Below are positions 6,358 to 9,609 of a DNA stretch of 9,609 nt, in pieces. The position numbers and the translations under genes are program-made. The stretch's first letter is position 1. Every line of letters begins with the position of its first letter. Source of the stretch: Chlamydiae bacterium RIFCSPHIGHO2_12_FULL_27_8 (lineage in GTDB: Bacteria > Chlamydiota > Chlamydiia > Chlamydiales > SM23-39); NCBI GenBank assembly GCA_001796155.1, contig MGLU01000011.1:3109-12717 (forward strand), given 5' to 3'. The notes beneath the pieces were generated by a model that saw only the letters and a list, made by a program, of their open reading frames with translations, did no database searches and was not told where the DNA came from.

Positions 6358-7077
6358 ATGAAAATTTTGTTTGATGATAAACATCCTTTAGGAAAGTTAT
6401 ATTTTGAAAAAAAAGATGGAGAAGATAATTTTTTTATTACGGAAGTAGATGAGACCGTTAAAAAAATTAATCAGGTATTTTCTGATTTTGTTTTTAGAGA
6501 TATCAAGGAGAGTGTAATTATTCAAATGCTAAGAGATAGGGAAGTTTGTCAAATCGAATTGAATAAAATAGATGATGAAGATGATGAATATGAATTACAC
6601 ATTAATGAAATCAAGACAGTAGTACCTAGAAGAAATCTAAATATGTCAGAAGATAAGTATCGTCTTTTGGTAGAGCTTAAAATTCATGATAAAGATGTTA
6701 AAGATGAAGACATTTCTGCAAGTTTAGTAAAACACTTAGCAAAAACAAAAACCTATACTAGTGTTTATGTCACTAGTAGTGAATCCTGTAAATTTCATAC
6801 AGTAGTGAAACCCGGAAGAATAATCAGGACAACTATTGATGCATTGCCTGCACTACGTAATACTTTTTCAATTATTTTTACAAAGGTTTATTGGCAAAGT
6901 CAACCTGAAGATGAAAATAAGCTGGAATTGGCTGTATTAGGATCTGATGTTTCATCTAATGTAGATGAACTTCAGCGATCATATTTAAAAAATTACACTT
7001 TGGAAATACATGCTTCATATGATTTACAGTCATGTATATTGATGCCGGTAGAAAAACCAAAATGCGTGATAACCTAG
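6358..7077 (+). CDS. Unrecognised protein sharing a domain with the fifth operon gene
   Basis: This is a 239-residue soluble-looking protein with a strong ribosome binding site. No known family is apparent. The N-terminal part (1-95) contains an acidic cluster (IDDEDDEYEL, 71-80). The C-terminal part, about 100-225, aligns by eye with the C-terminal domain of the next gene product. Landmarks in order are SVYV (135-138), KF (145-146), G153, ID (160-161), P164, AVLG (192-195), ELQRSYLKNY (204-213), then S220 and D222, with SVYV, KF, ID, AVLG, a ten-residue EL...Y block and S.D at similar spacings in the partner. The pattern of alternating hydrophobic residues suggests a mostly beta or alpha/beta fold. 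The gene begins two bases after its upstream neighbour and ends one base before the next start. A role as the free-standing version of that domain, perhaps pairing with the fifth protein, is inference. Confidence 0.75.
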   Translation: MKILFDDKHPLGKLYFEKKDGEDNFFITEVDETVKKINQVFSDFVFRDIKESVIIQMLRDREVCQIELNKIDDEDDEYELHINEIKTVVPRRNLNMSEDKYRLLVELKIHDKDVKDEDISASLVKHLAKTKTYTSVYVTSSESCKFHTVVKPGRIIRTTIDALPALRNTFSIIFTKVYWQSQPEDENKLELAVLGSDVSSNVDELQRSYLKNYTLEIHASYDLQSCILMPVEKPKCVIT

Positions 7078-7078
7078 T

Positions 7079-8335
7079 ATGACAATTGAAAAGATGACTC
7101 TATGCTATCAGGATGCTACAGCTGTAGCAAGGATTGCAGAGATCAAAAAAATTATAAGAAGTGAAGCGGCTACACGTACAAAAATTATGATAGTTGCTCC
7201 AAAAGTTATTTTCATATTAGGAACAGGATTAGAAACAATAATTCAATTTGTTCCTTGTTCTGTACCATTTAGATTTACGGTAAAAGTTATTACTTCAATA
7301 GGTCTTGCTGCAGAAACTATTAGTGATAGTATTGATGATGGTAATATAAAGGTTGTAGAAGTAATTTCTAAAATTAGCTATTCAATTCTATTTTCTATGG
7401 AAGAACATATCATAAGTTTTTTTAAAGCGAGCAAGAATGTTGAATCTGCATATGATAAAATAAAGGCAGTATTACTTATATTATCGAATCAGGAAAAGAT
7501 AACACTTGGTGTAAAGAATCTAGTATCGGTAATTCATAAAGGTCCTAGAGGGGATTTGCTTCCTTTTGAGAAAACGAGATATATTGATAAAAAGTATTTT
7601 GAAGATGGATTGATAATGGTCACAGATATTTCTGAGTTAGATGAAATTCCTGATGATATGAGATACTTAGAATGTTATGAAGATAAAAATCTTTGTCCAA
7701 TTTCGAATAACCCTATTAGGTATGCTGTAGGAGCGGTGGGAGAGGAAATACATCCTGAATCTCCTATATATGAAAAAAGTAATTTGCTGCAGTTTTTAAA
7801 TGGTCACGAAGATGAACTCCCGCCTAATTGGCCGGCTCAAGTTATATTTAATAGAACAAATATTGTTCCATTTTTGAGTAAACAAAATGAGATTGATCGG
7901 AATTTAAGAGAATATGTAAAAGACTTTAAATTATTACACAAAGATCCGCTTTTAGATGATTATGTTTTTGCATTTGTAGATAAATTTTACTTTTTTGATT
8001 TGGAAGTTTCTGATTTAAAAATAAATGCTATTGTAAGATCTTTTCTTCCAAAAGATTTTCTAAGTAAAATTTATTCTGTGTATGTAAGAAAAATTGAACA
8101 TAAATTTAAATATGAGGTTGGGAAAATTAGTGCTATAGAGATTCAAATTGATCTTATGATACCGCTAATTTGTGCTAGACATGAAAATTTAAATGTTGAA
8201 TACATAGCAGGGGCAGTATTGGGAAATCATGATTATAAATATCAAAATGAGCTTAGAAAATTTTTACAAGTTGGGTATAGCAAAATGTTGATAGTATTGA
8301 GTCCGGATAGATATAGTTTTTCTGCCATATCTTAA
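7079..8335 (+). CDS. Degenerate U-box protein with extra C-terminal domain, last gene of the operon
   Basis: This is a 418-residue protein in three parts. Residues 1-150 are helical with hydrophobic runs near 36-60 and 67-78 that may bind or cross membranes; the stretch AETISDSIDDG (78-88) and what follows resembles residues 84-106 of the first U-box protein. Residues 204-281 look like a diverged U-box: LCPISNNPIR (205-214), YEKSNLLQFL (231-240), NRTNIVPF (258-265) and EIDRNLREYV (271-280) line up with the four landmarks of the canonical domain. However, the E2-contact Trp is Phe239, the SPxT loop is altered, and there is an insertion at about 216-228. Residues 295-418 share a domain with the fourth gene product (SVYV 333-336, AVLG 379-382, ELRKFLQVGY 391-400). 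ATG 7079 lies one base after the previous stop without a good ribosome binding site, so it probably depends on coupled translation; ATG 7094 is an alternative. U-box assignment is moderate; function unknown. Confidence 0.75.
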   Translation: MTIEKMTLCYQDATAVARIAEIKKIIRSEAATRTKIMIVAPKVIFILGTGLETIIQFVPCSVPFRFTVKVITSIGLAAETISDSIDDGNIKVVEVISKISYSILFSMEEHIISFFKASKNVESAYDKIKAVLLILSNQEKITLGVKNLVSVIHKGPRGDLLPFEKTRYIDKKYFEDGLIMVTDISELDEIPDDMRYLECYEDKNLCPISNNPIRYAVGAVGEEIHPESPIYEKSNLLQFLNGHEDELPPNWPAQVIFNRTNIVPFLSKQNEIDRNLREYVKDFKLLHKDPLLDDYVFAFVDKFYFFDLEVSDLKINAIVRSFLPKDFLSKIYSVYVRKIEHKFKYEVGKISAIEIQIDLMIPLICARHENLNVEYIAGAVLGNHDYKYQNELRKFLQVGYSKMLIVLSPDRYSFSAIS

Positions 8336-8348
8336 TTTTTTAAAATTA
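8333..8348 (+). terminator. AT-only palindrome plus T run at the operon end
   Basis: TAATTTT-TT-AAAATTA begins at the stop codon of the last operon gene and is followed by a short T run (8349-8353). It may terminate the operon before the convergent transporter gene. There are no G:C pairs, so the structure is weak. The remaining bases up to 8435 show nothing else that I can support. Confidence 0.3.
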
Positions 8349-8435
8349 TTTTTATGATCAAATTAAAAGTTGCAATTGATAAACATCTTTAATTTTATTA
8401 GTTATACAATAACCTTGTTGTTAAAAATTGATTTT

Positions 8436-9609
8436 TTAAGCAGAAGTTAAAGTTGATTCAACTTGTGTTTCTTCAAACTTTTTAGAGACTTTATTGATTG
8501 ATAATACCCAAAGGGGTATTACAGCTAAAATTATAACAAAAATTATTGGTGCTGCTCCCATTGGAGTGGAAAAAATCATAAATAAACACTGCAGTACTAA
8601 AGAGCTGGAAGATTTTCCAAGGCGTGAACCTATGCCGTCTATAGCTGATTTTCCTTGTAGTTTTTCTTCAGCAGAAAGGGGGATAAATGCCATTTCTTTT
8701 GTATCATCAAAAACAGTATATTTTAAAGCTCTGGATAATACATTTTGAAGAGAGCCGAAAAATACAGATAACACTAAGGGAGAAAGTCCCCACAGGGTTA
8801 AAAATAAATTTGAAGTTAGATGATATTTTCTTGCAAAAATAAAATAGAAAAATCCAACAGAAGAGAGAAGCAATACTACAGGTGTTACCATAGCGGTGAA
8901 TCTCCATCCGAGTCTTCTAATAATATTGCCTGAAATAAAAAAAGCAGATAAGGCTGCAATTATTCCAATAATATAGGTTATCTTGCTCATATAAGCTGTA
9001 AAAGCTTCAGAGGATGGGTAAAGTTCTTTAATTTGAGATTTCCACATAACCTCTGTAAGATTAATCAAGATATTGTAAGAAAGAACCATTAAAGAAATGT
9101 ATAAAACATACTTTGATTTAACAGCATAGAGAATGCTTTTTTTAAGGGATATTTTTTGTCTTCCATTTTTAGTTGCGTCTCCGCCCATTAGATGTCTTTC
9201 CGTATAAACGGTTTTATGGAGGTGCCTATATATAACAATTATTAGAAGACCTGAAACTAATATTAGTAGAATGAATAAAAATAATATTTGGTCCCAGTTT
9301 GTTCTAAATCCAAATAATTTATAAAAAAAATTTGCGGAAGTTTTCGAAACTAATGCTTTCGTTGCTAAATGTTCTCCTAAAATACCTGCAAAAATTCCTG
9401 CAATATTTCTAGATACACCGAAAAGGGCATAAAATCTTTTTGCTTCGGAAACAGATAATACATCTACTACAAAAACCCATAATAAAAGAGATAAAATAAT
9501 TGTAGACCAAGCTTCTGCCATAATATAAAAAAGAGAAAAATGCCAATATTTTACAATTGCGATTAATCCTTTAAATCCTTTAGGTAGAATGGTAGATAAA
9601 TAATCAGCA
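8436..9609 (-). CDS. NTT-family nucleotide transporter (ATP/ADP translocase-like), 5' end outside window
   Basis: The frame runs from the right edge to the stop at 8438-8436, giving about 390 codons of a family usually near 500-540 residues; roughly the first quarter is missing. ATG 9521 is internal: the codons before it read LPKGFKGLIAIVKYWHFSLF, family-like sequence. Numbering from that Met, signatures are EAKRFYALFG (26-35), NLTEVMWKSQIKELYPS (154-170), FDDTKEMAFIPLS (271-283) and GIGSRLGKS (296-304). Hydrophobic segments at about 5-24, 80-97, 139-155, 182-197, 210-229, 240-256, 308-320 and 324-341 fit the membrane spans of this inner-membrane carrier. Glu157, Glu276 and Lys303 appear to match charged residues important in plastid and rickettsial ATP/ADP translocases. 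Family members exchange host ATP for ADP or import other nucleotides or NAD; which of these applies here cannot be told by eye. It converges with the U-box operon and is probably independent of it. Confidence 0.93.
   Translation of the reverse strand, partial: ADYLSTILPKGFKGLIAIVKYWHFSLFYIMAEAWSTIILSLLLWVFVVDVLSVSEAKRFYALFGVSRNIAGIFAGILGEHLATKALVSKTSANFFYKLFGFRTNWDQILFLFILLILVSGLLIIVIYRHLHKTVYTERHLMGGDATKNGRQKISLKKSILYAVKSKYVLYISLMVLSYNILINLTEVMWKSQIKELYPSSEAFTAYMSKITYIIGIIAALSAFFISGNIIRRLGWRFTAMVTPVVLLLSSVGFFYFIFARKYHLTSNLFLTLWGLSPLVLSVFFGSLQNVLSRALKYTVFDDTKEMAFIPLSAEEKLQGKSAIDGIGSRLGKSSSSLVLQCLFMIFSTPMGAAPIIFVIILAVIPLWVLSINKVSKKFEETQVESTLTSA

Noticed and set aside
8336..8435. Attachment site or second copy of the tRNA 3' end at the right edge of the operon
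   Set aside because: No stretch resembling the tRNA-Leu 3' half was found here; only AT-rich sequence and a weak palindrome.
8494..8907. Plus frame 8494-8748 and minus frame 8707-8907 inside the NTT gene
   Set aside because: Both are alternative-frame shadows of strongly conserved NTT coding sequence.
9519..9521. ATG at 9521 as the NTT start
   Set aside because: The frame continues upstream to the window edge with family-like sequence, so the gene is truncated by the window and this Met is internal.
1..9609. CRISPR arrays, insertion sequences, integrases, toxin-antitoxin pairs or defence genes
   Set aside because: No regularly spaced repeats, transposase or recombinase motifs, or known defence domains were seen on either strand.

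Overview
The window is very AT-rich chromosomal DNA from what looks like an obligate intracellular bacterium. The strongest clue is the incomplete gene at the right edge, an NTT-family (Tlc/Npt) nucleotide transporter of the kind used by energy parasites and symbionts to import host ATP or nucleotides. The other clues are two proteins built around the eukaryotic U-box fold and a soluble PAS histidine kinase that reminds me of chlamydial CtcB/AtoS. A chlamydia-related bacterium fits best. Babelota (Dependentiae) or Rickettsiales-like lineages cannot be excluded by eye.

Layout, left to right. (1) 1-1367: 3' part of a DUF115/MAF_flag10 (MptE-like) gene, open to the left edge. (2) 1417-2679, minus: cytoplasmic PAS histidine kinase, convergent with gene 1, in which the usual phospho-accepting His is Asn. 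(3) 2729-3553: lipoprotein with an M15-type peptidase domain, divergent from the kinase. (4) 3578-3661: tRNA-Leu(CAA). (5) 3662-4316: about 655 bp with no convincing gene, only small fragments and an inverted repeat, and a plausible island boundary. (6) 4317-8335: five same-strand genes that overlap or lie 1-2 bp apart, almost certainly one operon. They encode a U-box protein, a small membrane protein, two proteins I do not recognise, and a larger protein with a degenerate U-box. (7) 8436-9609, minus: the NTT transporter, convergent with the operon and cut by the right edge.

The operon is the most novel part. Reading the proteins against each other suggests shared modules. The first and last proteins both have a hydrophobic/helical N-terminal region followed by a U-box, canonical in the first and degenerate in the last. 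The last protein also carries a C-terminal domain that aligns by eye with most of the fourth protein. I infer a dedicated multi-protein system, perhaps secreted host-ubiquitin effectors with partners, perhaps an assembled complex with one active and one inactive U-box. No E1, E2, ubiquitin-like protein, deubiquitinase, toxin, nuclease or recombinase is visible, so a defence or mobile-element role has no direct support here. The flanking genes look like ordinary chromosomal genes and are probably unrelated to the operon except as markers of lifestyle.
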